Assembly: GCA_907165065.1 (NCBI GenBank)
Contig: OU015528.1
Location: 45,437,515 to 45,501,514 of the forward strand
Origin: Caprimulgus europaeus
Lineage: Eukaryota; Chordata; Aves; Caprimulgiformes; Caprimulgidae
Length of the DNA: 64,000 nucleotides
Reading direction: 5' to 3'
Under the pieces are notes generated by a model, which did not search any database, had not been told where the DNA came from, and was given only the letters and a program-made list of their open reading frames with translations. How positions within the stretch are numbered: position 1 is the stretch's first letter; every line of letters starts with the position of its first letter. A program made the position numbers and the translations under genes. This document shows positions 27,964 through 40,043 of the stretch, piece after piece.

Positions 27964-28101
27964 CTGTGCAAGCATGGGAAATCCAAGGTTCCTGCATCCA
28001 TTACAAGGTGTCAATGCCTCCCATAAACCTGAAGGACCACAAGTATTTTCACCTGCATCATCATCTTCTTCCTCTCTTGGTGAACATGTTGAAGAAGGTC
28101 T
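27964..28101 (-). CDS. ANKS1B: ANKS1B exon: acidic run and CGPSGLWEALTPCNGCR block
   Basis: This is a 138-nt, phase-0 exon of 46 codons, with acceptor GCACAG at 28102-28103 and donor CACAG|GTATGT at 27962-27963. It reads RPSSTCSPREEEDDDAGEN, then TCGPSGLWEALTPCNGCRN and LGFPMLAQ. The acidic E-E-E-D-D-D stretch and the C-x-x-C pair are close to the remembered mammalian sequence. Because it is a multiple of three and phase 0 at both ends, skipping it would not break the frame, so it could serve as a cassette exon. No zinc-binding fold is implied by a single C-x-x-C. Introns of about 21 kb and 22 kb flank it. Confidence 0.96.
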
Positions 28102-28954
28102 CTGTGCATAAAGAAACAGCACTTTCAAATTAAACACAGCAATATATCATAAAGAAACATTTTATTTAAAAGACTTTCAAGGATTCCCATTTATAAATTC
28201 CAAAAGATAAACTATTTTAATACAAAGTAACTACTCAACTGCCAATCTGCTGTATTAAAATCACACTTTCTAAGGAAGGTGTATATTGATAGTTTCCATT
28301 TATGTTATTTTGCTGCACAGGATAGTCGACTTCAATTGAATGAATTGCAGTTGCAACTTTAATTGATTTCTGGAGGAGGAGGCAAGTTAAGCCAGTAATG
28401 AATGATTTTTAAAAGCTTATGTTAAAAAAAAAATGACAACAATAACAAAAAAGTAAATTTTACTCACACCTTAATTCTTTGTCCATATTTAAATTGGAAT
28501 ATGTAATAGCTGTTCTAGCCTGCTTGACATTTCTTTGTGCAAGCTACCTGATATTCAGATACTGAACGGTGTCTTCAGTAATGCTTGTTTGTCTTAAACA
28601 ATCTTTCAGATGCATCTGGATTTTTGCCTGACCAACATAATGCTGTTTGAGACAATGGCTGACCACATCTATTAATGTGCTATGAGTGATCACTTAACTG
28701 CAGATTATTTTAGCCAATAGAATAAAGAAATGTGTGGAGTCTGCTGCAAGAAAGGGAAATGCAGAAGTAAGGGAAAAGTAAGAGGCGAAAAGAATTGGAG
28801 AAGCAGCAGTTCTGAAGATGTACACAAGCTGATGGATACTGTAAGAGAAGCAAAGGCGCCACACAGACAGGTACTAACTCAAATTGTGTAACATCTGAGG
28901 ATCACTTAACCTTTGACTCTTGTGCTAACTTCTTATACCCAGGCTTGTGAAGGA

Positions 28955-29598
28955 GTGGCTGGAATGCTGCCACTCACCCTTTCCCAGCAGAAAAGGACCT
29001 GGGGTGTTGGTCAACAGCCGGCTGAACATGAGCCAGCAGTGTGCTCAGGTGGCCCACAAGACCAACAGCATCCTGGCCTGTATCAGAAACAGTGTGGCCA
29101 GCAGGAGTAGGGAAGTGATTGTACTTCCCTAGTACTCAGCACTGGCAAGGCCGCACCTCAAGTACCGTGTTCAGGTGAAGGGCCTGCAGAATATGTCTTA
29201 TGAGGAGCGGCTGAGGGAACTGGGGTTGTTTAGTCTGGAGAAGAGAAGGTTGAGGGGAGACCTTATTGCTCTCTACAATCACCTGGAAGGAGGTTGTAGT
29301 AAGGTGGGTGTTGGTCTGTTCTCCCAAATAACAAGTGATAGGACAATAGGGAACAGCCTTAAGTTGTGCCAAGGGAGGTTTAAGTTGGATATTAGGAAAA
29401 ATTTCTTCATTGAAAGGGTTGTTAAGTATTGGAGCAGGCTGCCCAGGGAAGTGGTGGAGTCACCATCCCTGAAAGTATTTAAAGGACATGTAGATGTGGT
29501 ACTTGGGGACATGCTTTAGTGGTGAACTTGGTAATGCTAGGTTTACAGTTAGACTAGATGATGGTAATGGTCTTCTCCAACCAAACTATTCTATGATG
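28955..29598 (+). mobile_element. CR1 LINE 3' part with ORF2 C-terminal remnant, internally deleted
   Basis: AGAAAAGGACCTGGGG, CGGCTGAACATGAGCCAGCA and AACAGTGTGGCCAGCAGGAG are typical of CR1. The element then jumps from the GTGTTCAG of the 'GTCCAGTTCTGGGC' region directly to GAAGGGCCTGCAG at about 29173-29180, skipping roughly 80-90 bp of the usual sequence. The open frame at 29175-29519 reads [19 protein letters not shown] and [18 protein letters not shown]. This is the C-terminal tail of the CR1 reverse-transcriptase polyprotein, not a host gene. The 3' end closes with CCAACCAAACTATTCTATGA. The copy is 5'-truncated and opposite to ANKS1B. Confidence 0.94.
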
Positions 29599-32500
29599 AA
29601 TATATATGTGGACTTAGTATTAACTTAAGCAGAAAAAAAAAAATATTTCTAAATTCTATTTCAGTTCACTCACCGAAGATGAGAAACACAATATACCCAT
29701 CACTACTAAACTGATTCCTCTCAATTAGAAAACAGTTGTTCCCTTTTTGCAGACTTCTAGCCATATCTTCTAAAGTCAGGTGGATTTATTTACTTTTTAT
29801 TTTAAAAGTAAATTTCTAAAACATTCTTAGCACGATATTTCATGAGGTTAGTTTGACAATCGAGTGGTACCACAGAATGTGTTGCCATAGCAACCAATAT
29901 TCTTACACAGTTTATTTAAAGGATTGGGTTAACTGCAGAGGGGTCATGAAGGACTATTATTGCTATGTATTTGCATAGCAAAAGGAAGCAGACTACAGAT
30001 CTTTCCCTTCTATTTATGATGTCATCTTCCACGGTGGTTGCACTACATTTATTCTTTAACCAGAGAATAAAGTGCTTCTCACCCCCTGGAGCAAAAAGCA
30101 AAGAACTGCAGGAAAGCAGGTAACACACATTAGCTGTGACCTTACAAGCCAAAGTGAATGAAGACAAAAGTCACCAAAAAAAGTCTAGCCAATGCACTTC
30201 CTAAACATAAAAAAAAATACACAAACACATAGTATCAGAGAGAACTTTTTAACAGAACTAAAGGAAGATGAATAATGAAATTCAATACATTTGAATCATT
30301 CAAGGGAGAATGTGTGAGTATTTAGCCATTACAGGAACAGAGTAGAAAAAAGTCATAGCAAAAATATTACTGAATAATGGAAGAAATATACAAGCACAAT
30401 GAAGGAGTTGTATTATTTCCATTAGATTGATTTTATATAAATAGTCTAAGACAGAGCTGAGATCACACAAATTTAAATTAATGTTGTCAATATGAATGAG
30501 AAGAAGCAGGACATATTATAGGTAGATCTCCTGCTGATTCAAAAAAGGAATAGTTGATGTCAGAGTTCACTAGACACATTATTGGAATAAATTGACTAGT
30601 ACTCTTATACAACAAGACAATCCAGGTATGAATTACATGATACAGACTAATTCACAGACTAGTGCAGAGCAGAGTTGGCTCTTTATACTTAATGACTGAT
30701 TTCTGTCTTCTTGCCCTGATTCTTGCTACTAATAAAGCACTAAGAAGGAAGCATTAGGAGAAATGTCTGCGAAGGGTCAAGAAATAGTTCATGCTATCAC
30801 CATTCTCACCCACTCCTGCTGCCAGAAGCCAAATTCTTCCTAGACAACAAGCACCAAGGGGGAAGTGGGAGCTGATGCAGGGGAAGAAATGTATTTGCAA
30901 AGAGAAGCAAAGGAGTTAATAGTCACTTGACAGAAAGGGGAGTCAGAAGTTCCTCAAATGGGGTATACTGGGTTTGCATACCCTAGGGACAGGGATACAC
31001 TTGGAGTAGACAGGAAAAATCTGCAATCAATCCATACACCTCAGACTGTCACACAAGCCCATAGAACTCCCAACTCAGATCACCCACTTCCCTGCTATTC
31101 TCTCTCAGCCATCATTCCTTTCCCAGAACTCCTTAATTTAATTTTGCCTCCTCAGAGTTCCTTTGGCCATGAAAATCTAATTCTGCGTGTGCTGCTGGGA
31201 AGCCTTGAAATAGCCCTGTGGGGAGAGTTTTAGTGAAACTAAAGTTATTTATGCGCACTTCTCAGAAAAAAATAAATAAATAGGAAGAGATTTCTGTCAC
31301 CTAAAGAAAAATAGACACAATTGAGAACTTTTATTCATGCCTGGCTAGAATCCAAAAAGAAAATGTAGATGTAGTTAAAATATGCCACTTAGATCATAGT
31401 TGCTCAATTAATTGAATTTGACATTCTGAAGTGGTAAAGTCAACATAAACTGTAACACTAAGCTTCAAAAAGGCCAACTCTGCCTAAGCTAGAAGATTCA
31501 TCAGTATAAGCATCATATATCCTCAAACAAAATAGACAGAAAACCTTAAAAGGTAACAGAATGTGCAAAAAAAGGAAAAATTGTTAGGGGAAACCACAAG
31601 ACTGATATAGAATGAAAGATTTCATAAAAGTTCTGTTTTTTACGGGAACACTGAACTAAGTATTAAAAATTGTTTATAGCAGTAAGAGACTAACAATATA
31701 ATTTCCATATATATAAAAAAGAAAGAATAATAATATATAGTAAAGGAGTAGTCATATCTAGCATAAAGACATTTGACCATTACAATTAGTAGCAAGTTTT
31801 CCTCAGACTCTACTGAGCCCAACACATTGCCTCTGATTTTCACATCTGATGAGCATTTATATTATACTTGTAAATATTTAGGTATGGAGGTCTTTCTCTT
31901 TGTGTCTGTCTACACAAAAGGCAAAATTTGCCCAGCAGAATACGTTAGAATGAAGGATACTTTATTCTGTAAACAGTCTATTTATTCTCCCAGTATATTT
32001 ACGTACATCAGATTTGCTATCACAATAACTTATATTTATCACAATAAATTATAACAATCACTCTCTCCTGATCTAAGAGAGTAATCCAGTATTTAGCAAC
32101 ACACAGAATGATGAGTAAAGACAAAAAACCTAGAAAAATTCTGTTCCACTCTTAAAAGTCAACAGAAGAAAAATAGAGTACCTTTAAATCTTGCCTAGTT
32201 CACAGCTCAAGAAGCTTTATGCCATGTATATAACATACATAAAGTTTTGTCCTTCCTTTTTATAGATGTCAATGATTTCCTGACTACCATATGGCCTCAT
32301 TATCTAGGCATGCTTTCTTCATGAATACAGCAAGTCATACAAACCCCCTTATTTCCTTTTACTCCCTCTTTTTCTCAGTTTCTTAATGAAAATTGGTCTG
32401 CTTTCTGCCTTGACATTCATAAGCAGCCATTACTAGGCAAATGTGATTAATTTCTCTCATTTCAGTAGACAGAAGAGACTTTCCTGTAGCACCCCAGTGA

Positions 32501-33114
32501 AATTTTAAAACCAAACATAAACTTTCTTTACTTCTTGTATCTCTGATTTTTCATAATTTTCATTCTTTAGCAAAGGTATTGCAAATACCCTTTCAGACAG
32601 TATCCACTACAGCAAGATAGCACCAGCAAAATTGTAAAAGATGTAAAATAATAAGTCCTTTACCATTTGCTATCACATCACAGTTCTGGACACAAATGTT
32701 AACAATTCATTTATCCTGCAGCGTATTGCGTATTAAGAAAATAAGCTTTTTTGAGATGGAGCAGCAAAGACAAAATCTGGAAGGAAATTCCCTTCTGCTT
32801 ATGGAAGGTAGAAAGCAACCAGACATTTGACAATCTAAATATTACCACTCAGTCTGTAACAATGAAGTCAGTAGGACTTTTTTTCTGAAAGAAGAAAATG
32901 TCAGACATAGGACCATGCAAATATTTCATATGATCCTAAGCACTGGGTTAAAGAGATGTGCCTCTACCTCTCCTTTGCCTGGCCCAAAGGATATATAATT
33001 ATGTTGTGAAATACAAGTTAAAAAATACAGTTAATTTGTCTAATATTCTAATTTTATATTATACTAAGAACTAATTGAGAGGGAAACCGTTCCTGAATAT
33101 CCTCTATAAATTAG

Positions 33115-33260
33115 GATGAGTAGGTTGATCTCTGCTGCTGCTGTTCCCAGCAGCTGTGGCAGCCAAGCCAGGGACAGCAGAGCTGGGATAGTGTTCCTGT
33201 GCTCTCAGCGCTCCCCCTGCTGCTGCCCAGGCTGCTCCCAGAGGAAAATGCCCGATATAT
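33115..33260. repeat. Unclassified GC-rich block with CTG-rich segments
   Basis: The block is rich in CTGCTGCTG, CAGCAGCTGTGGCAGCCAAG and CTGCTGCTGCCCAGGCTGC, in sharp contrast with AT-rich flanks. Short open frames of 61-68 codons occur on both strands because stops are rare here. It may be a fragment of an old retroelement or LTR; I cannot name the family, and no splice-bounded exon is apparent. Confidence 0.35.
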
Positions 33261-36200
33261 ATGCAGAAGAGGAAAAAGCAGCCTTGGAGTACGAAATGTA
33301 ACACCATCATTTACCATTTTTACACAGCAGGACCCCTACATTAACCAAACGTACCCTTCTGGGATTCAGTAAGGATCCTGACAAGGAGATTCCCTGTGTA
33401 CAAGATACATGCTATGTCTTACAGGTGAACAACAGTGAAACGTTTTGGTGGCCTGGGCACACCTTTCCCACATGTCCCAATGCAGCCTTCTCCCTGATTG
33501 GTGTTTTTCAATTTCCCATCCTAATTATCTAGCCCTTCACCTTACACCGCTCATATGCAGTCATTCTTTAACAAATATGTTCCTAGTTTACATTTCTTTC
33601 ATAATTTCATTTGCTATGACCCTGGTTAGAGTGTGATTGTGTAGTCAGCCATGGAATACCAGGAGAACAAGGATGGTATGTACCTAAGGCAGCTGAACAC
33701 TGGAGAAATGTATTCTGTACCTGCCCCTGCCTTAACCTCTGTGGGATGCTGGGCATGTTATTTAAACTTCTGCAAGATGGTCACTTAGTTTGTATTTCTT
33801 ATTTCCTGGCTAGATTAAAACTGTGAAAGCAAGTCTGCAGAAGTGCCAGGCTACATGAGGAAGGAGCATGAGACACACTGTGACCATTTTCAGTGGTATG
33901 TGAGACTAAGTGCTCTGAAAATCCAAGCTCTAGCCATCCCAGAGAGGGAGAATCTTGACCTCTACATCACTACACATCAGTCAAGCTGCATGTGATAGTA
34001 TTTATTGACTGGGGCTCCATAAAACAAAACAAACAAACAAACAAAAAAATCTTTTCTGAAGCAATCACGTGCTATGAGCTCAAGCACAGTAATGGCTGAA
34101 TCTGGGAAGAAATTACTGTAACTTGGAGGCAGCAGAGTCATGATAACTGACTATATATAACAACAGTAAAATTTATCAACTTTAGGCAAACATGATTAAT
34201 TCACATACATGATGAAAAGTACATGAACGTGTAGTTACTGCCCCTCAGTGGGCAAATGCTGTTGACACCTATCATAATGAGCACCCCAAAAATCATTCCG
34301 TCTTCAGAGCAGGAACTGATAGCATGCAGTAAATTCACCCTGGAACTAGATAGCAAGCACAATGTACATTGAATAAGATCAAAATTATAAGTAATAATTA
34401 GATTATAAAATGAAAGAGTACATCTGAATGTGTGTTCAAAACAGGGCCATATGTTTCCATTTTTTCTAATTCATCCTTGCATGTAACAAATAGTTACAAT
34501 TAAGACAATTCTGAACCTTTGCACTACTCTTGTGAAAGGATGTATAAATACACATGATACAACAAAAGTTTTAGGATTTAAAAACCTAACAAGCTATTAA
34601 TTAATCAGGAAATACCAGGACATAAACTAAAAAGAATACTTTTTCTTCCATCCATAAAGGAATTGATGTTTTTCAAGACTTAAGACAGCTTTTCATTTGC
34701 TAATAAACAACCATAAAAGAAAAAAGGGCTCATCACTGTAGTGTCATCTATTCTTTAAAAAGTTGATCTTGGTTAATTGATCTTTCACTAAACATAAAAG
34801 CTTTTGAACTGAGTGTGGTAATCTTGATATGAAGTGTATTTAATCCATATATAAAAGCCACTATAAAAACACTCATATTTAGTGATCTGATATTTGGTGT
34901 ATATATCTTAAGTGCAAAGCACAAGACATCTCAACGTATTTCAGTAGGAATCTTCACCCTTTTCTAACTCCTGTTTAACTTTGCCATGTGGGTGAAGATT
35001 TTAAAATGACAGAAAATTCAAGAATTCGATAAATTGAAAGATTGCTGAGAATGGGATACTAAGAGCTTTTAGTAATGAGAAATTAACCATAATAAGGTAT
35101 TTGTTAAGAATTATGTAGTAGACAGAGCCTACAGGATTTTCATGTTTAAGTATCTTAGGAAGCATATACTGTATTGGTTTTTCAGCGTGAAATTAATGAG
35201 ATGAAGTATCAGCTGCTTGAAGCTGCAATATGAACTGCCCTGATTCAAGAAAGCACTTAGAACATCATTCTTTTAAACTACCCGAACTGTTTGAAAGCTA
35301 AGCATTTAATCTGGGCTATTAAATTAATCTATGGATTAAACTGGTTGTCTTTAACACATGGAAGTGTAGGCACTTCCACAATTTATTGAATCCATCCTAA
35401 GATGGGTGGCTGGGACAGGTCTGAGTTGCCTTCCAAATTAATTTCTCTCTCTTAACATTAGGTAAAATAAAGTAAACCTGTCTTTTAAGCACTTGTCTAA
35501 CTTTCAGCATGCACTTGATACTGATAAATCAGACTATTTGCACACTTAGTATCAATTTCAAATACTTAATATCAAACCACTTCAAGTGCTTTGCTTGACC
35601 AAGGAAAAAGAACTTAGCACATTGAAGCATAAAGCCCCAAGACAGAATTCAACCCAGCAAGTCATATAGACTACAACGCACTGTGCTACAGAAATGTATT
35701 TCTAGTAATGCCTTTCCATCCCACAGGCATACAGTAGATTTTACCTCAGTTGGTATGTAGGAAGGGTATGCACAAATGTAGGATGTGAAAAACGCAGGAA
35801 TTTGGTAACAATTTTTTTCAGTCTTGAAGTTTAAGCACATGAATAATTCCAATTAAGTTAATGGGATTTCTCATGTTAATGACAAGCTTATGTGTCTCCC
35901 TGAATCAATACGCATATGACTCATTCCAAAATGTGACTCACTGAAAAATTCATGTACCAGTTGAAAAAGAAGAGACAGGTAATGAAGGATATAGGAGCCT
36001 GCAGAAAAGCAAAATTAAGGGTTAATATTTTTGGAAATATTAAATACAATTAACAGCTTAAGCATACTTGCCTTTGCATGAAGAAAAAAAACTCCAAATA
36101 AAGGCCGGCATTTTTTTTTGGCTTTTAAACAGAAAGAGAATACTGCTTGGAGAATAACTACAGAGGCATCTCGGCATTTAACATCCCTATACTATCTCAA

Positions 36201-36918
36201 TGTTATCATACAACATTTGAAAACCTCAGTGCAATGTAATTGGAAAGCAGATCAGCTGTAACACATGTATTTTTCTTTTTTAAAGTTGTGAAAGAGAGGG
36301 AGGATAAGTGGGTGGCAGAATGATGAAACTTATAGAAAATACATTATTTGTCATGAAATGAAGCAGAAGGAACAGAAATGAAAGTGGGGGGGAAATCAGG
36401 TGCTAAATGAGTAGGTAGAAGTCACCACTTTATTACTCCTCCGGTGCAGGTTTTTTATTTAGCATACTTATTTTCAGTAAAAGTGTGTTACTGAAAATGC
36501 AGTTATGATTCCATTAAGTTGCTGTTGTCTTAATGAAGGACATAAAAGAAAATTATACCTGAATAGACAAAGCCAATCTAAAGAGGAACTATATACAGCA
36601 CTGAGTTAGTCATCTGAAGATGAATGCTGGTTAAGAGTGGATAATCAAAAGGAGCTTGAAGAATATTTATGCTAGATTATCTACAGAACCATCAGTAACA
36701 AAACACTAGTAGTTTGCCATATTGTCACCTAAGTACTAAATATAAAAACAATGCAGTAGAATTGCTGACAATCACTTGACACATCTTGACAGGCAAGTCA
36801 GTGTGCTACAGAAGTCTAAGGCCTAACTGGAAAAGATCAGTCAAATAGCAGTCTGCGTTTTGATGTCAGTAATACATGCACAACCTCAGACTCTTCTAGA
36901 GGTAGTAGAAAAAACAAT

Positions 36919-36940
36919 CACACACACACCCCCCCCCCCC
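36919..36940. repeat. (CA)n microsatellite followed by C(12)
   Basis: A CA run (36919-36928) passes directly into twelve C residues (36929-36940). The compound simple repeat is likely length-variable, and the C run is a likely place for sequencing error. Confidence 0.9.
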
Positions 36941-39094
36941 ATAACAGATGCAGAATACTATCAACTGGACAACAGCACTCAGTGAAGCCTGATTTACATG
37001 ACAGCCTGATCTACATGACAGAAGAAAAATTCAAAATCATCTGCACTAGGAAGGCAAAGGTTTCTCTATAGCTGATAGGAAAACCTGACAGTGTGAAGCT
37101 CACATGCTGCAAGCTGTTGCTTTTTCCTGTCTTATATAATTGAAACAGTGACTTCACTGCAATGATCTCCATAAGCAGTACTACCAGAATATTTAAGACA
37201 GTGGTGGCACTTCCAGTGCTAGCTCATCTGTACTGTTCTTTTTGCCTGTGGTAGAGTCAACATAGCATGTACAGATTTACTGCAATACAATAACACATTT
37301 ATGTTGTTTTCCACACCTACTCCTAGGTAGCTGAAGAACTAATATTTAATTTCTTTCTTCAGACAGTCATCATACAGAGTCTTAAAGGTTCTGTAAAACA
37401 CAGATAAACAAGTGAGTCAGTAGCATGCCTTCATTTATAGCTCCTGTGTAACACTATATTTCTTATGAAGTATCTATGGTTAAATAAGTGATTTGTTAAA
37501 ATTATTGAGATTCCTGAAAGGAAACACCGCTTTGGACAGAGACAAGGACAAGTTAATAAATATTCCAATATTCAAAAGAAGGATTCAACTGTTAATAATT
37601 AAAATACTGACCAGCACAGAAATAAAATATTTTTAAATTTTAATATTATTTTTGTCTAAGATTGACAGACAGTGCTGAGGTTGCTTCTTTGCAGCAGCCT
37701 GTGAACAGTTTGTATTTGAGAGATATTGAGCAGAGCGACAACAAGAGAAATAATAGCAGTATTATTAATAGAAATGGCTCAATCTCAAATAACTACTGAA
37801 GCAAAAAAAAATTGAAGAGCCTCTGCTGAGATTTTTCTCTCATGGCACTAAATTGAAACTTATAATAAGTTTGGAAGCACAGATGCAGAAAGAAAAGAAG
37901 ATAGATGATCAAAAAAATGGTGTAAAGCATTCAACTCTTACATGCCTCTAGAAAAGTAAAGAAACTGGTGTAAAAACAGATGCATGTATGGTCATGTAAC
38001 TTTGGTTTCTGCTTCTAAGCTCAATTTTAAAACTTATACCACTGAATGCAGTCAAGGTTTTCAGTATATAGTGAAGTTACAGCAAAGCTAAGGGGTGCAT
38101 TTATAGCACACTTATTCTATATTAATTCTATAGGCAAACATTTCTAATGAAAAGTAAATATCTGGGACTGTTGCTCCTAAGAGAATATCTACTTACTCAA
38201 CTTCAGAAGAATCATAGACTACAATATAGTGAAACCATTCAAATTTATCTCCACCCCTTAATGGATCCTGTAGGGGTTCACATAGCTCTGATGGATTTGT
38301 AGGCTCCGTTTTCTGTTTAAACCATAGAGATAAAACTGTGCTGCTCCCCTCATTACAGAAACCAACTGGGAGATATACCCATATGGTTCTTAATCTTCTC
38401 ATGCATTTCCTATCAGATGCTGATCCTCAGGCTTTACTGTCAGTAATGTCTTTACTCTTATACTAATAGATATGAAATAAGTGTTGATTTTAGACATATA
38501 CAAAAGATATTTAAGATTTTTTTTTTTCTGCTACTGTTTGTATCCTGTTGTGTAGGTAGAACTCATTTACTCTACATTTACTACGTATTAAAAAACAAAC
38601 CTGCATTAACAAACCTGCATTGGTACCCACTGACAACAGTGATAAAGTTCTAGAAATATTGCAGAAATACCTTACTCTGTAACATGCAGGAATATAAAAC
38701 CCAAAAAATTCTAGAATTATATATAACTTATTTAAGATTGAAGGAGAGAAAAGAGTACATTGTAAAGTATTCTTTCTTCTTCTTTCCTCATTAAATCAGT
38801 TATCTTTCCCCTAGGGTAAATATCTACATATGAGTGTGAAATAATCTCCCACATCACCAAGGTCAGGCTTTTTATATACTATCAAAACTAGTTTTTCAAG
38901 AGAGTAAAAATATGATTTTGGAAATTAAAATCTAATTGTACTTAAATATTAAAGTCCTTTATATTCCTTATAGATCTTGTACATCAATATTTACTCTATT
39001 GCTCAAATGCAATAAACTAAAGTTTAAAAAATATTTCTCAAACCTCAATCATAACACTGTCAATCTACTGTAGGGACTTTTGGGTCTTGATTAA

Positions 39095-39480
39095 GTTGCC
39101 TCTACACTGAGGACCGGTGTCTATCTTTGGACACCCTCGCCAGCCTCTAACTGCCACTCCAGAAAACCGTGGCTTTCCACATTCGTTGTCACATCTGCCA
39201 GCCCTATGTAGGTGTCTCAGCTGCTAATCAAAATGGCCCTAGGTGTTTATACAACTGTTTGGAGGGCTTATGGTGGGATTCAGCTGCCAAGAACAGGCAT
39301 CTAGTATAATTTCAGATACTACAGGGTAGCTATTTACCGTTAATCACTGCTCCTGAAGGCATGACTAAGCTCACGTTAGCCCCAGGCAAAAGGTGCCTTG
39401 TGCATCCATGGTGACTTGAGACACCTAATGTTGACAGCTGGATCCAGCCTTTGGAATTTCAGCACTCCTCCTGGTGATGC
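39095..39480. repeat. Unclassified GC-richer block
   Basis: The segment stands out from AT-rich flanks and contains several CpG sites (GACCGGTG, CCCTCGCC, AACCGTGG, ATTCGTTG, CACGTTAG). It has no long open frame and no CR1 motif. Composition and length would suit a decayed LTR or DNA transposon, but there is no second copy in this window to support that. Confidence 0.3.
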
Positions 39481-40024
39481 TCTGATCAAATAGGGAGCAA
39501 ATTAATTTTAAGAGAACCAAGGAAGATTATGATGAAAATAACTTTTTGTTCTCTTGTGAGGGAGAAGTTGCAAACCTGACTCTGGCTGGAACATTGACGA
39601 AAAGTCTGAAGAGAGAAGAAACCTGGGAGAAGCACAGGGGAGGAGCCTATAACAGCTTCTTGGCAGACATCTAGGGAAGGTCAGGGCTTGAGGAAAACAT
39701 CTCCGATGACCAATATCCTTGTAATAGCAGAAGTCATTCTTCCTAATGATTTGGTTTTGTAATATGACAGAGAGCCGAGGTTAATACTGCAAAATCACCT
39801 GTCTGGGTGGAAATCTCATGTTTTATGTTCTCTTTCTTTTCTTCAGAAGTGACTGAAGATCACAAAGGAAGGTGGAGACTGGAGCTTAAAAATGGACATC
39901 ACATTGTATGCTATTGCATACTCACAGGAAGATGGACACTAAGGGTATGGGAGGAATAGAAGAGAGAAATGTTCTGCTATACAAGCCTGGCAACAAGGTC
40001 TAAAACAGCACAGGCAGCACAGGG

Positions 40025-40043
40025 ATATATATATATGTATATG
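40025..40043. repeat. (AT)n microsatellite
   Basis: Alternating AT with one G interruption (ATATATATATATATGTATAT). Confidence 0.85.

Noticed and set aside
29175-29519. 114-codon plus-strand open frame with convincing protein sequence
   Set aside because: It is the C-terminal tail of a 5'-truncated CR1 reverse transcriptase reading frame, so it is annotated as transposon and not as a gene.
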